Shown piece after piece: positions 1-8,462 of a stretch of 34,483 nucleotides of DNA. The first letter of the stretch is position 1; each line of letters begins with the position of its first letter. The notes under the pieces were generated by a model, which was not told the origin of the DNA, did no database searches, and worked only from the letters and a program-made list of their open reading frames with translations. This DNA comes from Verrucomicrobiota bacterium (GTDB lineage: Bacteria > Verrucomicrobiota > Verrucomicrobiia > Opitutales > Opitutaceae). The DNA is taken from positions 1 through 34,483 of the forward strand of contig JAFEGX010000143.1 of the NCBI GenBank assembly GCA_018239675.1, given 5' to 3'. The position numbers and the translations under genes are program-made.

Positions 1-98
1 AACGTCCCATCGAGGCCCTGCACCTCGGACACGTGCCAGCCTCGGCCAGCGGGATCCTGCGGACCAAGGGAAAGATCGATCACGAGGCGCGCGAATGA
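1..98 (+). CDS. Possible 3' end of a gene entering from the left edge
   Basis: The frame starting at base 3 is open from the window edge to a TGA at 96-98, giving 31 residues that end in GKIDHEARE. About four fifths of its codons end in G or C, as in the real genes here, and its composition is protein-like. It would converge on the response regulator gene and overlap its last 19 bases. The family is not recognisable. In DNA this GC-rich a 31-codon open frame is common by chance, so this is only a candidate. Confidence 0.3.
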   Translation, partial: RPIEALHLGHVPASASGILRTKGKIDHEARE

Positions 99-757
99 AT
101 TGGCGGGGATTTCTGGGCGGTGCCACCCAGCGAATCGACGGCCACCAAGCCGGACCGGATTGCCAGCCGAAGCAGCGCGGGCAGCGACTCGGCTGACAAC
201 TTGCGCATAAGATTTCGCCGGTGCAGTTTCACCGTGCATTCCTTCACGCCGAGATTCGAGGCAATCTGCTTGTTCAGGTGACCGCCGGCAACCTGATCGA
301 CCATCGCCCGCTCGCGACGCGTGAGCGCGGCGACCCGCCGTGCGGCCTCGCGTCGCGGCGCATCCTGCTCGAGCGCCGACCGCACCGCCGCGACCAGCTG
401 CCCCGGTCTGAATGGCTTCGTCAGCACGTCGAACGCACCCTGCTTCATTGCCAGGACCGACATCGGCACCGTCCCCTGCCCGGTCATGATTATGACCGGC
501 AAGTGGCAGCCGCGGGCGATGAGCTCGCGTTGCACGCCCAGTCCGTCACGTCCCGGCAATCCGAAATCCAGCACGACGCAGCCGGGGCGGCTCCAGTCGG
601 AGCGTTCCAGGAGGGCCTGGCCCGAAGTGAATGTCTGGACGGCAAACTGGGCGGTGCGCAGGGCTTGGTGGGCGAGATTCAGCAGGCCGGGATCGTCATC
701 CACCACGAAGACAATCGGCAGCAGGCTGACGGACGGGGGGTGTTTGGTCGGGGTCAT
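80..757 (-). CDS. FixJ/NarL-type response regulator (receiver + LuxR HTH)
   Basis: Two-component transcription regulator of 225 aa. The receiver domain (about residues 14-130) has the acidic pocket D20/D21, phospho-acceptor D64 in VVLDFGLPGRDG, T92 and K114 (TKPF). A LuxR/FixJ-type helix-turn-helix follows (about 140-205; LTRRERAMVDQVAGG, then NKQIASNLGVKECTVKLHR). Its start lies 62 bases inside the 3' end of the upstream sensor kinase gene, so the two are co-transcribed and surely partners. The layout matches FixJ/TodT-type regulators that bind DNA as dimers when phosphorylated. The input signal is unknown. The palindrome at 2044-2061 upstream of the kinase is a candidate binding site for this protein (inference). 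Confidence 0.9.
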   Translation of the reverse strand: MTPTKHPPSVSLLPIVFVVDDDPGLLNLAHQALRTAQFAVQTFTSGQALLERSDWSRPGCVVLDFGLPGRDGLGVQRELIARGCHLPVIIMTGQGTVPMSVLAMKQGAFDVLTKPFRPGQLVAAVRSALEQDAPRREAARRVAALTRRERAMVDQVAGGHLNKQIASNLGVKECTVKLHRRNLMRKLSAESLPALLRLAIRSGLVAVDSLGGTAQKSPPIHSRAS

Positions 758-2000
758 GAAATTCCACCGGCAAGGTCACCGCGAAGACCGCTCCCGGGGC
801 GTCGTGCCGGTTGAAACCAGCGATGGTGCCGCCATGGTCGGTGACGATGTTGCGGCACAGGGAAAGCCCGATCCCTATGCCCGTGGCTTTGGTGGTGCTG
901 AACGGCAGGAACAGCCGGGCGTACGCCTCGGGCGAGATTCCCGGACCATGATCCATCACCACGACCCGGATTTCGTCGGGTGCGGAACGCAGCGTTGAAA
1001 CGCAGACCACGCGCTGCTCCACGGGCAGTGCCGCCATCGCCTCGGCCGCATTGAGCACCAAATTCGCAAACAATTGCCGCAGATCCACGGCATCTCCGCG
1101 GGTGGCCGGAAGGTTCTCCGCCAGATCGGGCACGACCGTCGTCGCCGCCATCACCGGATGGTGCCGCAGATCGCGCAGGGCCGAGGTCACGACAGCATTG
1201 AGGTCGAGCCGCACGAACGGCACCGGCTCGCGCCTGGTCCGGGCATGGACGCGGTGGATGATCGCCTCGGCCTGGGTACAGGCGGTGGAAACATCCGCGA
1301 GCAGATCCGCGACCTTGGAGCGCACGAGCGGCAGCGTGCACAGGTATGATTTCGCCGTGTCGGCGCCAAAACGGATTTTCGCGAGCGGTTGCCGCAACTC
1401 GTGCCCAATCGCCGCCGCCATCTCGCCAAGGTGCGTCACGCGCGCCACCCGCAGGACCTGGTGCTGGCAACCCGCCAGTTCCCGCTCGATTTCCACCAGA
1501 TGGGTCAGGTCGCGGCAGGCACCGATGATCTTGCGGGATCCGGTTGACCGAACCTCGGCGTGAATGGCGAGATGGCGCTCGCGTCCGTCGAGCCCCGTCA
1601 CCCTGCCATCGTGACGAATGAGTCCCGAGTCCAGCCCCTCGCGCCAAGCCGTCATCCAAACCGACCGGTCCACCCGCGGCAGTCGCCGCCACAATTCCCG
1701 CGCGGCCAGCTGTCGAGGCACCCCCTCGAGCACGCAGCCGCCCATCATCTCCCACGCAACCTCGTCAGCCAGAATATTGCCGTTCTGGCGATCAACCGAG
1801 AACACTCCCACCCCGAGTTCTCCGATGAGACACATCAAAGCTCGCGCTTCGTCGGCATCCATGGATTCCCTTTCCGAACTGCCCGCATCGGCAGCGGATC
1901 CAAGCCGCCGTCCCATCCAAAGGCCCAACGCCACGAGACCAAACGCTGCAAACGACCAAGGCAGAAGATCAGCGAGCAGACGGACCGAGGCGAAATTCAT
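696..2000 (-). CDS. FixL-like PAS sensor histidine kinase
   Basis: Membrane-anchored sensor kinase of 434 aa. One transmembrane segment (about residues 8-29) is followed by a PAS-like region (about 55-170), the dimerisation/phospho-acceptor helix with H200 in GHELRQPL, and a C-terminal HATPase domain with an N box (NLVLNAAEAM), a G1 box (DHGPGIS) and a G2 region (TGIGIGLSLCRNIV). The HELRQPL form is typical of FixL/TodS-like kinases that pair with FixJ-type regulators; such a regulator follows directly and overlaps by 62 bases. No haem-binding signature of the FixL PAS domain is obvious, so oxygen sensing is not claimed. The 18-bp palindrome at 2044-2061 is centred about 52 bases upstream of the start codon. 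Confidence 0.9.
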   Translation of the reverse strand: MNFASVRLLADLLPWSFAAFGLVALGLWMGRRLGSAADAGSSERESMDADEARALMCLIGELGVGVFSVDRQNGNILADEVAWEMMGGCVLEGVPRQLAARELWRRLPRVDRSVWMTAWREGLDSGLIRHDGRVTGLDGRERHLAIHAEVRSTGSRKIIGACRDLTHLVEIERELAGCQHQVLRVARVTHLGEMAAAIGHELRQPLAKIRFGADTAKSYLCTLPLVRSKVADLLADVSTACTQAEAIIHRVHARTRREPVPFVRLDLNAVVTSALRDLRHHPVMAATTVVPDLAENLPATRGDAVDLRQLFANLVLNAAEAMAALPVEQRVVCVSTLRSAPDEIRVVVMDHGPGISPEAYARLFLPFSTTKATGIGIGLSLCRNIVTDHGGTIAGFNRHDAPGAVFAVTLPVEFHDPDQTPPVRQPAADCLRGG

Positions 2001-2043
2001 GCGGCTGTGATGGCTGATGCCCCATCAATTTCCATGGCCGCGA

Positions 2044-2061
2044 CTACCGAAATTCCGGTAG
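2044..2061. promoter_or_regulatory. Palindromic operator candidate upstream of the FixL-like kinase
   Basis: CTACCGAAATTCCGGTAG is an 18-bp inverted repeat with one mismatched pair. Nearly the same sequence, as a perfect palindrome, occurs at 5793-5812 upstream of the second signalling operon. A hairpin with no loop is unlikely, so a dimeric DNA-binding protein is the natural reading. The adjacent FixJ-like regulator is the first candidate (inference). The surrounding 2001-2296 gap is relatively AT-rich at 2061-2120 and holds no gene I can support; it must contain the kinase promoter, but no convincing -35/-10 pair is visible. Confidence 0.6.
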
Positions 2062-2296
2062 GAAGTTATTGTTATTTGCCTGCGTTACAACATGTTAGTT
2101 ATGCTTCACATTCATGCTTCGAATGCGCCCAAAATACTTGGTCGCAACGCGCCTGAGTCGTCGTAGCGCCCTACGTGATCGCGAGCTGAGGGAAATCTCG
2201 CTCCCCGAGGCAGGAAGCAATTGGCGACCCCCCCACGCTGAAGAAATCGAAAGGCCCAGATGGCCGTGCCATCCGAAGCTCCATCGGAGCGTATGA

Positions 2297-2386
2297 TGGC
2301 GGAGGAGGAGGGATTCGAACCCCCGGTGAGCTGACGCCCACGTCTGATTTCAAGTCAGGTGCCTTAAACCACTCAGCCACTCCTCC
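2297..2386 (-). tRNA. tRNA-Ser(UGA)
   Basis: Class II tRNA of 90 nt including an encoded 3' CCA. The acceptor stem GGAGGAG/CTCCTCC is perfect, with discriminator G. The anticodon loop CTTGAAA gives anticodon TGA. A long variable arm (GTGGGC...GCTCAC) marks serine. The T arm contains GTTCGAAT. The outermost anticodon-stem pair is a C-A mismatch, leaving four good pairs. It reads UCA/UCG and related serine codons. Confidence 0.96.
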
Positions 2387-2468
2387 GGAACGGCACCACG
2401 GTGCCGAACCACGCGTTGAGGTCAAACCTGCATCAGCAGGGCTCGCCGGCCAACCGAGCCGTGCTCCT

Positions 2469-2474
2469 AGTATA
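2469..2474 (-). promoter_or_regulatory. Possible -10 element for tRNA-Ser
   Basis: On the minus strand TATACT is a good -10 hexamer about 83 bases upstream of the mature tRNA 5' end. No good -35 is seen at 16-18 bp spacing. Between it and the tRNA lies a 7-bp inverted repeat (2391-2406, CGGCACC and GGTGCCG with a 2-nt gap) that could form a leader hairpin in the precursor. Confidence 0.3.
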
Positions 2475-2500
2475 TCGCGCCGCGGCCAAGCGGAAATCGG

Positions 2501-2953
2501 TCACGCCCCATGCGCCGCGCGACCAGGCGGCGGCTCGTTGAGCATCAGCCAAAAGGCTCCCAGTGCGCGCACGGCGGCAACGAGGGCAAGGAAGTCCAGC
2601 GGCTTGACCACGTAGGCGTTAACGCCGGCCGCGTAACTGCGCACCAGATCCTGCTCTTCCCGTGACGATGTCATGACCACGACTGGAATCGTCCGTTTTG
2701 CCGGGTCCGCCTTGATCTGCTGCAGCACCTCAAATCCGTCGACCCGCGGCATCTTGAGGTCCAGCAGGATCACCGCAGGGTCCTCGTCCGTGCGTCCGAC
2801 GAATTCGCCCCGGCGGTACAGGTAGTCCAGGGCCTCGGCGCCATCCCGCAGGGGCACAATCTCGTTGGCCACGTTGAATTGGCGCAAGGCATCGAGCGCG
2901 AGCTCACGATCGCGCGGATCATCATCCACCAGGAGAATTCGTTTGGATTGCAT
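2501..2953 (-). CDS. CheY/Rcp1-like single-domain response regulator
   Basis: Receiver-only protein of 150 aa with no output domain: D10-D12 acidic cluster, phospho-acceptor D65 (ILLDLKMPRVDG), T95 (VVMTSS) and K117 (VVKPLD). The loop containing DYLYRRGEF is characteristic of the Rcp1 subfamily, which receives phosphate from phytochrome-like kinases. The gene begins 9 bases after the stop of the PAS-PAS kinase gene and is the last gene of the three-gene operon. It probably works as a phosphate relay or through protein-protein contact. About 110 bp separate it from tRNA-Ser. Confidence 0.9.
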   Translation of the reverse strand: MQSKRILLVDDDPRDRELALDALRQFNVANEIVPLRDGAEALDYLYRRGEFVGRTDEDPAVILLDLKMPRVDGFEVLQQIKADPAKRTIPVVVMTSSREEQDLVRSYAAGVNAYVVKPLDFLALVAAVRALGAFWLMLNEPPPGRAAHGA

Positions 2954-2962
2954 GAGAAGTTT

Positions 2963-4603
2963 TCAAGGGCTCACGGGCGCGAGAGTCAGGAACACGGTGG
3001 CTCCCTGTCCTTCGGCGCCTTCGGCCCACACGCGGCCGCCGTGGCGCACCACCACCCGCCGCACGGTGGCCAGCCCGATGCCGGTTCCTTCAAACTCGTC
3101 CGACCCGTGCAGCCGCTGGAACACGCCAAAAAGCTTTCCCGCGTATTTCATGTTGAATCCGGCGCCATTGTCGCGGACGCCAACGACCACCCTCCCGTCC
3201 TCGGATCCCATCTCCCGCACCTCGATCACGGCCGGTTCGCGGCCGCGGGTATACTTGACCGCATTGCCCAGCAGGTTGGCGAACACCACGCGGAGCATCG
3301 CGGCGTCGCCGCGCACCCGCGGGAGGGGGGCGATCCGCCATTCGATCGGCCGGCCGGCCGCCGCCTCCTCGAGCACCCGGCGCTCTCCGGCCACGACGGC
3401 GGCCAGATCCACCTCCGCCTCCCGCAGTTCCGTCCGGCCCATGCGCGAGAAGGCCAGCAGGTCGTCGATCAGCACCCCCATGCGCTGGGCCGAACCCGCG
3501 ATCACGTCGAGGTAGCGCTGCGACGCCGGGGAAATCCCGGAGCCAAGGTCGCGGCTCAGCAGCTGCACGTATCCCTGCACATGCCGGAGGGGCGCCCGCA
3601 GGTCGTGCGACACCGAATGGGAGAATTCCTCCAGCTCCTGGTTCGCCGCCTCCAGGCGCCGCTTGGCCGCCTGCACCTGCTGGCTGCTCTGGAGCACCTC
3701 CGCCGCCAGCAGATCGACCCGGCGCTGCCACTCGCCCGACTCGGACGCCGCGCGCTGGCGCACGAACTCGGTCACGTCTTCCACCCGGTGAATGATGAAC
3801 TGCAGCCGACCGTCCTCCCCCAGCAGCGGGGCGTTCACCGGGCTCCAGTGCCGCTCCTCAAAGGCGCCATCCGGCCGCCGCACGTCGTAATGCTGGATGG
3901 CCATGGTATCGGCCTGGCCGGTCGCCAGCACCCGTTCGAGCGAGCTCCGCAGTTTCGAGACGCCGTCGGCCCGCGGGTCCGCGGGGTTGTCGGGAAACAC
4001 GTCGAACAGAAACCGGCCCACGATCTCGTCCCGGCGGGTCATCGTGGCCTGCAGATAGGCCTCGCTCGCCGTGACGATGGTCAGGTCGGGGCGCAGGACG
4101 AGGTAGAGCCCCGGCAACGATTCAAACAGGCGTTTCAGGTCGTCACGACCGCGCGCGAGCGCCGCGTTGGCGGCCTCCAGTTGCGCGGCCTGGGCTTTCA
4201 ACTGCTCGTTCAGGAGCGCCACCTGGTCCTCGCGCTGCCGCCGCTCCGTGACGTCCCGCGCCATCGCATACATGAGTCCTCCGGGTTGCGGCACCGACCG
4301 CCATGAAAGGATCCGCCACGAGCCGTCCCGGTGCCGGTAACGGTTTTCAAACCGCAGCACGCTCTGGCCGTCGCGCACCTGCCGCTCGACCTCGCGCACC
4401 GTGCGCTCGCGGTCATCGGGATGCACCCACTCCAGATAAGGCCGCGCCAGGAATTCCGCCGAAGTCCAGCCCAGGATCGACGTCACCGCCGGACTCACGC
4501 ATTTGAAGGTGCCATCCGCACTCGCAATCACCATCAGGTCGAGCGCCACGGCGAAAAACCGGCCGAGTTCCCCGTCCGGCACTCCCGATTCCCCGGGCGT
4601 CAT
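2963..4603 (-). CDS. PAS-PAS sensor histidine kinase, phytochrome-kinase type
   Basis: Soluble kinase of 546 aa. The start at 4603 is chosen because its ATG overlaps the TGA of the upstream gene (ATGA, bases 4600-4603); longer in-frame extensions only shadow that gene. Two PAS domains are visible (about residues 12-125, ending MARDVTERR, and about 160-285, ending RVEDVTEF), separated and followed by coiled-coil linkers. H333 sits in [13 protein letters not shown], the phospho-acceptor form of phytochrome-like kinases. The ATPase domain has [22 protein letters not shown], and [13 protein letters not shown]. No transmembrane segment or chromophore domain is seen, so the cue is cytoplasmic and unknown. 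The neighbouring Rcp1-like receiver is the expected partner. Confidence 0.9.
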   Translation of the reverse strand: MTPGESGVPDGELGRFFAVALDLMVIASADGTFKCVSPAVTSILGWTSAEFLARPYLEWVHPDDRERTVREVERQVRDGQSVLRFENRYRHRDGSWRILSWRSVPQPGGLMYAMARDVTERRQREDQVALLNEQLKAQAAQLEAANAALARGRDDLKRLFESLPGLYLVLRPDLTIVTASEAYLQATMTRRDEIVGRFLFDVFPDNPADPRADGVSKLRSSLERVLATGQADTMAIQHYDVRRPDGAFEERHWSPVNAPLLGEDGRLQFIIHRVEDVTEFVRQRAASESGEWQRRVDLLAAEVLQSSQQVQAAKRRLEAANQELEEFSHSVSHDLRAPLRHVQGYVQLLSRDLGSGISPASQRYLDVIAGSAQRMGVLIDDLLAFSRMGRTELREAEVDLAAVVAGERRVLEEAAAGRPIEWRIAPLPRVRGDAAMLRVVFANLLGNAVKYTRGREPAVIEVREMGSEDGRVVVGVRDNGAGFNMKYAGKLFGVFQRLHGSDEFEGTGIGLATVRRVVVRHGGRVWAEGAEGQGATVFLTLAPVSP

Positions 4604-5715
4604 GTCGACCCTTCGGACCTGGCCGCCGGCCACCACACCTGGAAGACCGTGCCCTTCCCAGGCTCCGACTCCACGGTCACGACCCCGCGGTGATTCTGCA
4701 CGATCCCGCGCACGGTCGAGAGGCCGAGCCCGGTGCCCCTCCCCGCCTGCTTGGTGGAAAAGAACGGCTCCCAGATCCGCGCGACCACCTCCGGCACCAT
4801 CCCGCTGCCAGTGTCCCGGACTGCAAAGCGCACATAGTCGCCCGTGGCGATGACCGTGCCCTCGCCCGCCTCGACCCTCTCCCGCCGGGCCGTGACGCTC
4901 AGCACGCCCCCACCGGGCATCGCATCGCGCGCATTGATGCACAGGTTGAGCAGCACCTGGTACAGCTGGGTGGGATTGGCGCGGACGGCGCCAACGTCGC
5001 CCGCAATTTGGACCTCAATCCGGACGGAGTTTTCCAGGCCGGCTTCGACCTGGGCGACAACCTCGCGCACCAGGGGCGCCACCTCCACCGCGGTCAGGGT
5101 GCCGGTCATGCCTTTGGCAAAGCCCATGATCTGCTCCACGAGGCCCGTCCCGCGGCGGACCGACGACTCCATGGTGGCAAAGATCCGCTCGTCGGCCGGG
5201 TCCTTGTGCCGGTGGCGGAGAATCGACAGCCCCATCACCATCGGCGTGAGGATATTGTTGAAATCGTGGGCGATGCCCGCCGCCAGCATCCCAATATGCT
5301 CCAGCCGCTGGCCTCGCTGGCGGCGTTCCTCCTCAACGGCCTGGTCCCGACGGCGCTTTGCCTCCACCACCGCGCGGCCGACCGCGAATACCAGGCGCTT
5401 CATGCGGTCCTTGATCACGTAATCCCACGCCCCAGCTTGAAGCGCCTCCACCGCGCGCTCCTCGCCGATCGTGCCCGAGACGAAGATGAACGGGATCTCC
5501 GGCGCGACCACCTGCAGCCGGGCCAGTGCATCGACGCCGCTGAAAGCGGGCATCGTGAAGTCCGAGAGCACCACATCCGGCCGCCCGGCCAGTCCCGCTT
5601 CAAACCCCGCTTCATCCGCCACGGTCCGAACCTCGCAATCCGGCCACGCCTCGCGCAGACACTGCTGAATGATTTCAGCGTCTTGGGGGTCATCCTCCAA
5701 GTGCAGGACTTTCAT
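4600..5715 (-). CDS. Receiver-histidine kinase hybrid (REC-HisKA-HATPase)
   Basis: Signalling protein of 371 aa. An N-terminal receiver (residues 1-120; E7/D8/D9, acceptor D52 in [12 protein letters not shown]102) is fused to a kinase core with H150 in [11 protein letters not shown], the NtrB-like form, and an ATPase domain ([31 protein letters not shown]). The receiver-first order suggests the kinase is controlled by phosphorylation from another kinase, so it may sit mid-pathway. The start at 5715 gives MKVLHLEDD, the usual receiver N-terminus; an in-frame ATG 42 bases upstream adds only a non-conserved tail. It is the first gene of the operon and has a perfect 20-bp palindrome centred about 87 bases upstream. 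Confidence 0.88.
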   Translation of the reverse strand: MKVLHLEDDPQDAEIIQQCLREAWPDCEVRTVADEAGFEAGLAGRPDVVLSDFTMPAFSGVDALARLQVVAPEIPFIFVSGTIGEERAVEALQAGAWDYVIKDRMKRLVFAVGRAVVEAKRRRDQAVEEERRQRGQRLEHIGMLAAGIAHDFNNILTPMVMGLSILRHRHKDPADERIFATMESSVRRGTGLVEQIMGFAKGMTGTLTAVEVAPLVREVVAQVEAGLENSVRIEVQIAGDVGAVRANPTQLYQVLLNLCINARDAMPGGGVLSVTARRERVEAGEGTVIATGDYVRFAVRDTGSGMVPEVVARIWEPFFSTKQAGRGTGLGLSTVRGIVQNHRGVVTVESEPGKGTVFQVWWPAARSEGST

Positions 5716-5792
5716 GGCGGAGTGGGAGGTCAGCTGACGGGTTCGACTTGCGCCCACCCCAAGGCACCAGCGCCGCCTTTGCCACCTTCTCA

Positions 5793-5812
5793 GCTACCGG
5801 AATTCCGGTAGC
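5793..5812. promoter_or_regulatory. Perfect 20-bp palindrome, operator candidate
   Basis: GCTACCGGAATTCCGGTAGC is its own reverse complement. Its inner 18 bp differ at one base from the site at 2044-2061. Both lie 50-90 bases upstream of the first gene of a two-component operon on the same strand. This suggests one dimeric regulator controls both units; the FixJ-like protein encoded at 80-757 is the best local candidate (inference). Confidence 0.62.
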
Positions 5813-5883
5813 CGGACCGAAGGCGGGCGATTCGCGCCGGGATGACCTGGCCGGTCCCCGCCGCCACCGAAACCTCCATCGAC

Positions 5884-5911
5884 AAAAAAGGCCGGCAGTG
5901 GCGTGCCGGCC
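5884..5911 (-). terminator. Rho-independent terminator of the zinc peptidase gene
   Basis: On the minus strand an 8-bp perfect stem (GGCCGGCA/TGCCGGCC) with a 6-nt loop is followed at once by six T residues. It lies 19 bases past the stop codon of the peptidase gene. Confidence 0.88.
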
Positions 5912-5929
5912 CGGAACGGATGCCCGCGG

Positions 5930-6634
5930 TCAGTCCCGGCGGGAGAGCAGATACAAGAGGTTGAGCAGCGCGCTCACGAAGGCCGCGACGTAGGTCAGCG
6001 CGGCGGCGTTCAGCGTCTCGTTCACCCCCGGCATCTCGTCGCGGTCGAGGATGCCGAGATTCACCAGCTGGACCTTCGCCCGGCGGCTGGCGTCAAACTC
6101 CACCGGGAGGGTGACGAGCTGGAACAGCGACAGCACGGCGTAGCAGATGATCGCCACGTCGAGGATGACGCCGGTGAATCCGCGAACCAGGAACCACGAG
6201 GCAAGGATGATGAACGGCAGGACGCCCGACACAATCTGGGTGGCAGGAACCAGAAGCATGCGGAAGTTGAGCATGGCGTAGCCCTCCTTGTGCTGGATCG
6301 CGTGACCGGCCTCGTGGGCCGCCACGCCGAGGGCGGCGAGACTGGTGCCGTGGTAGTTCTCGGCGGAAAGCACCAGGCGCTTGTGCATCGGGTCGTAATG
6401 GTCGGTGAGGTGACCTTCGGTCTCGACGATCTCGACGTCAGTGATGCCCGCGTTGGACATGACGGCCTGGGCCGCCTCGCGACCGGTGATCTGGCCGCGC
6501 GAGGGAATCTCGGCGTTCTTGCGGTAGGCGGACGACACGCGGAACTGCGCGTAGATCGCCAGGATGAAGACCAGCACGAACAGCACCATGAAGGCGCCGG
6601 GCGGGAGGAAGGCGAAGGCGAGCGGAGTGATCAT
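5930..6634 (-). CDS. Membrane zinc metallopeptidase, YugP family
   Basis: Integral membrane peptidase of 234 aa, the usual length for the YugP family. An N-terminal transmembrane segment (about 12-30) precedes a catalytic region with H107-E-A-G-H111 and a likely third zinc ligand E179 in VEFDASRRA. Two hydrophobic segments (about 133-150 and 153-176) and a last one at 212-231 anchor the rest. The physiological substrate of this family is not established. The start at 6634 begins MITPLAF; upstream in-frame sequence lacks coding character and runs through the preceding terminator. The leader is pyrimidine-rich rather than Shine-Dalgarno-like. It is a single-gene unit bounded by terminators on both sides. 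Confidence 0.88.
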   Translation of the reverse strand: MITPLAFAFLPPGAFMVLFVLVFILAIYAQFRVSSAYRKNAEIPSRGQITGREAAQAVMSNAGITDVEIVETEGHLTDHYDPMHKRLVLSAENYHGTSLAALGVAAHEAGHAIQHKEGYAMLNFRMLLVPATQIVSGVLPFIILASWFLVRGFTGVILDVAIICYAVLSLFQLVTLPVEFDASRRAKVQLVNLGILDRDEMPGVNETLNAAALTYVAAFVSALLNLLYLLSRRD

Positions 6635-6704
6635 GGCGGGGGGAGGGGGAAGAGTGACGTTGGAGGGGGAAGTTGAGTCCGGCCTCGGCCGGATGAGACC
6701 TACG

Positions 6705-6747
6705 TTAAACAAAACGCGCGATTTGGCAGTGCAAATCGCGCGTTTGT
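6705..6747 (-). terminator. Rho-independent terminator of the Gfo/Idh gene
   Basis: A 16-bp stem with one bulged base (arms 6709-6725 and 6732-6747, built on CGCGCGATTTG) and a 6-nt loop is followed on the minus strand by a T-rich tract (TTTTGTTTAA, partly within the stem base). It lies 34 bases past the oxidoreductase stop codon and ends the long minus-strand unit. Confidence 0.88.
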
Positions 6748-6780
6748 AAAGAGCGCGCGGATTTCCACCGCGCCGCCGGA

Positions 6781-7929
6781 TCAGCCGAGCTTTGGCACGT
6801 CGACCCAACGGCGTTCCGCCCAGGACTTCAGGCCGAGCTCGGCAAGCTGCACGCCCTTTGCGCCCTGCAGGAGGTTCCAGGGGAACGGGTCTCCCTTGAC
6901 CACGTGCTTGAGAAACAGTTCCCACTGCACCTTGAACGCGTTGTCGTAGGTGTCGTTCGTGGGCTGGGTAACCCAGCCGTCGAAGAACTTGATCGGGCTG
7001 TCGATGTCGGGATTCCACACCGCCCGGGGCGTCATCGAGCCGTGCTGGACCACGCAGTTGCGCAGGCCGGCCACGGCCGAACCCTCGGTGCCGTCCACCT
7101 GCAGGGTCAGGAGGTCGTCGCGGCGCACGCGCACGCACCACGATGAGTTGAAATGGCAGATCACACCGTTCTGCAGCTCGAAGGTCGCATAGGCCGCGTC
7201 ATCCGCCGTGCACTTGTACGGCTTGCCCGATTCGTCCCAGCGCTGCGGGAGATGCGTGGCGCCGAGGCACGAGAGCGACTTCACCTCGCCAAAGAGATTC
7301 TGGATCACGTACTGCCAGTGGCAGAGCATGTCCACGATGATGCCGCCGTCCTCCTCCTTGCGGTAATTCCACGACGGGCGCTGGAGTTTCTCATGCTCGC
7401 CGGTGAAGACCCAGTAGCCGAATTCGCCGCGGACCGAGAGGATCTTGCCGAAGAAGCCGGTGTCGATGAGGTACTTCAGCTTGAGCAGCCCTGGCAGCCA
7501 AAGCTTGTCCTGCACGACACCGTTCTTCAGCCCCGCGGCCGTGACCTCGCGCGCCAGCGCCAGGGCCTCGGCGGAGGTGGTGGCCGTGGGTTTCTCGCAG
7601 TAGATGTGTTTCTTCGCGGCAATGGCCTTGCGGACGCCAACGGGACGCTGGCCGGTGAGGGTCGCATCGAAATAGACCTGGTTCGCGGGATCGGCGAGCG
7701 CCGCATCGAGATTGGTCGTGTAGCGCTTCACGCCGGCGCGGGCCGCGAGCGCCGCAAGCTTCGACTCACTCCGGCCCACGAGAATCGGATCGGGCAGGAT
7801 CACCTCGGAGTCACCGATCTTGATGCCTCCCTGGTCGATGATGGCCTTGATCGAGCGCAGCAGATGCTGGTTCGTGCCCATGCGTCCCGTGACGCCGTTC
7901 ATGATGATGCCGACTTTATGCGTGGTCAT
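6781..7929 (-). CDS. Gfo/Idh/MocA-family NAD(P)-dependent oxidoreductase
   Basis: Probable sugar or cyclitol dehydrogenase of 382 aa. The N-terminal Rossmann fold has a variant nucleotide loop (GIIMNGVTGRMG, residues 7-18) instead of the usual GxGxxG at the extreme N-terminus. The family signature E112-K113-P114 (HIYCEKPTATTSAEA) supplies the catalytic lysine. The C-terminal substrate domain contains HWQYVIQNLFGEV. The exact substrate cannot be read from the sequence. A cupin gene lies 42 bases upstream on the same strand, and a strong terminator follows. The leader before the ATG is pyrimidine-rich with no GGAGG site. Confidence 0.9.
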   Translation of the reverse strand: MTTHKVGIIMNGVTGRMGTNQHLLRSIKAIIDQGGIKIGDSEVILPDPILVGRSESKLAALAARAGVKRYTTNLDAALADPANQVYFDATLTGQRPVGVRKAIAAKKHIYCEKPTATTSAEALALAREVTAAGLKNGVVQDKLWLPGLLKLKYLIDTGFFGKILSVRGEFGYWVFTGEHEKLQRPSWNYRKEEDGGIIVDMLCHWQYVIQNLFGEVKSLSCLGATHLPQRWDESGKPYKCTADDAAYATFELQNGVICHFNSSWCVRVRRDDLLTLQVDGTEGSAVAGLRNCVVQHGSMTPRAVWNPDIDSPIKFFDGWVTQPTNDTYDNAFKVQWELFLKHVVKGDPFPWNLLQGAKGVQLAELGLKSWAERRWVDVPKLG

Positions 7930-7971
7930 TGGGTGGAAGGAGAAGGAAACAAGGGGAAGGGGCAGGCAATA

Positions 7972-8418
7972 TCACTTCTTGGTGTGCTGGGGCTGGGCGC
8001 CGGCCGGAAGCGGGGGAATCGCTCCGACCCCGGCCGGGGGCAGCGTGCCGTCGAGCTCCTGGCGCCAATGGGCGACGTCGCCACCGGGGCAGTAAACATA
8101 CATGAAGTGCAGCGGCGTGTCGCCGATGTTGGTCAGCTGGTGAAAGACCGTCGGCGGCATGTAGACGCACTGGCCAGCGGTGATCTCAGAGCGCTCGGCG
8201 CCGACGCAGATTTCGCCCCGGCCCTGGAGAACCATGTAGATTTCCTCCTGCTCCTGGTTGTGCCACGGCACCTGGCCGCCGTTGGGCTCGAGGACCACAT
8301 AGCCCATGGTGAAGCCCTTGGCGGGAATCGGCTGGCCGCCCTGCCCCACCAACCCGCGGCCCATGCGGCGGGCGGGGAACGTGCGGCCGGGAATCTTGGC
8401 AATGTCGGCGATGATCAT
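7972..8418 (-). CDS. Single-domain cupin protein
   Basis: Small cupin of 148 aa. Cupin motif 1 is seen as VPWHNQEQEEIYMVLQGRGEICVG (about residues 51-74), giving metal ligands H, E and E, and motif 2 as FHQLTNIGDTPLHFMYVY (about 96-113). The start at 8418 gives MIIADIAKIPG; longer in-frame starts lie inside the peptidase gene. Cupins of this size act as sugar isomerases, dioxygenases or binding proteins, and the function here is not recognised. The sequence between motifs is short and the C-terminus ends in a proline-rich tail. It sits 44 bases after the M3 peptidase and 42 bases before the Gfo/Idh gene, so it is probably co-transcribed with both. The leader is CU-rich. Confidence 0.82.
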   Translation of the reverse strand: MIIADIAKIPGRTFPARRMGRGLVGQGGQPIPAKGFTMGYVVLEPNGGQVPWHNQEQEEIYMVLQGRGEICVGAERSEITAGQCVYMPPTVFHQLTNIGDTPLHFMYVYCPGGDVAHWRQELDGTLPPAGVGAIPPLPAGAQPQHTKK

Positions 8419-8462
8419 AATGGGGAGGAGATGGGAATGGAGGGAGGATTTCTTTCGGCCCG

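Noticed and set aside
2171..2425. 84-codon open frame on the minus strand (contains GGVAEWFKAPDLKSD)
   Set aside because: It is the translation of tRNA-Ser(UGA); this peptide is a known annotation artefact.
4604..4942. N-terminal extension of the PAS-PAS kinase by 113 residues
   Set aside because: The extension is a shadow of the upstream hybrid kinase gene; the ATG at 4603 with its 4-base overlap is far better.
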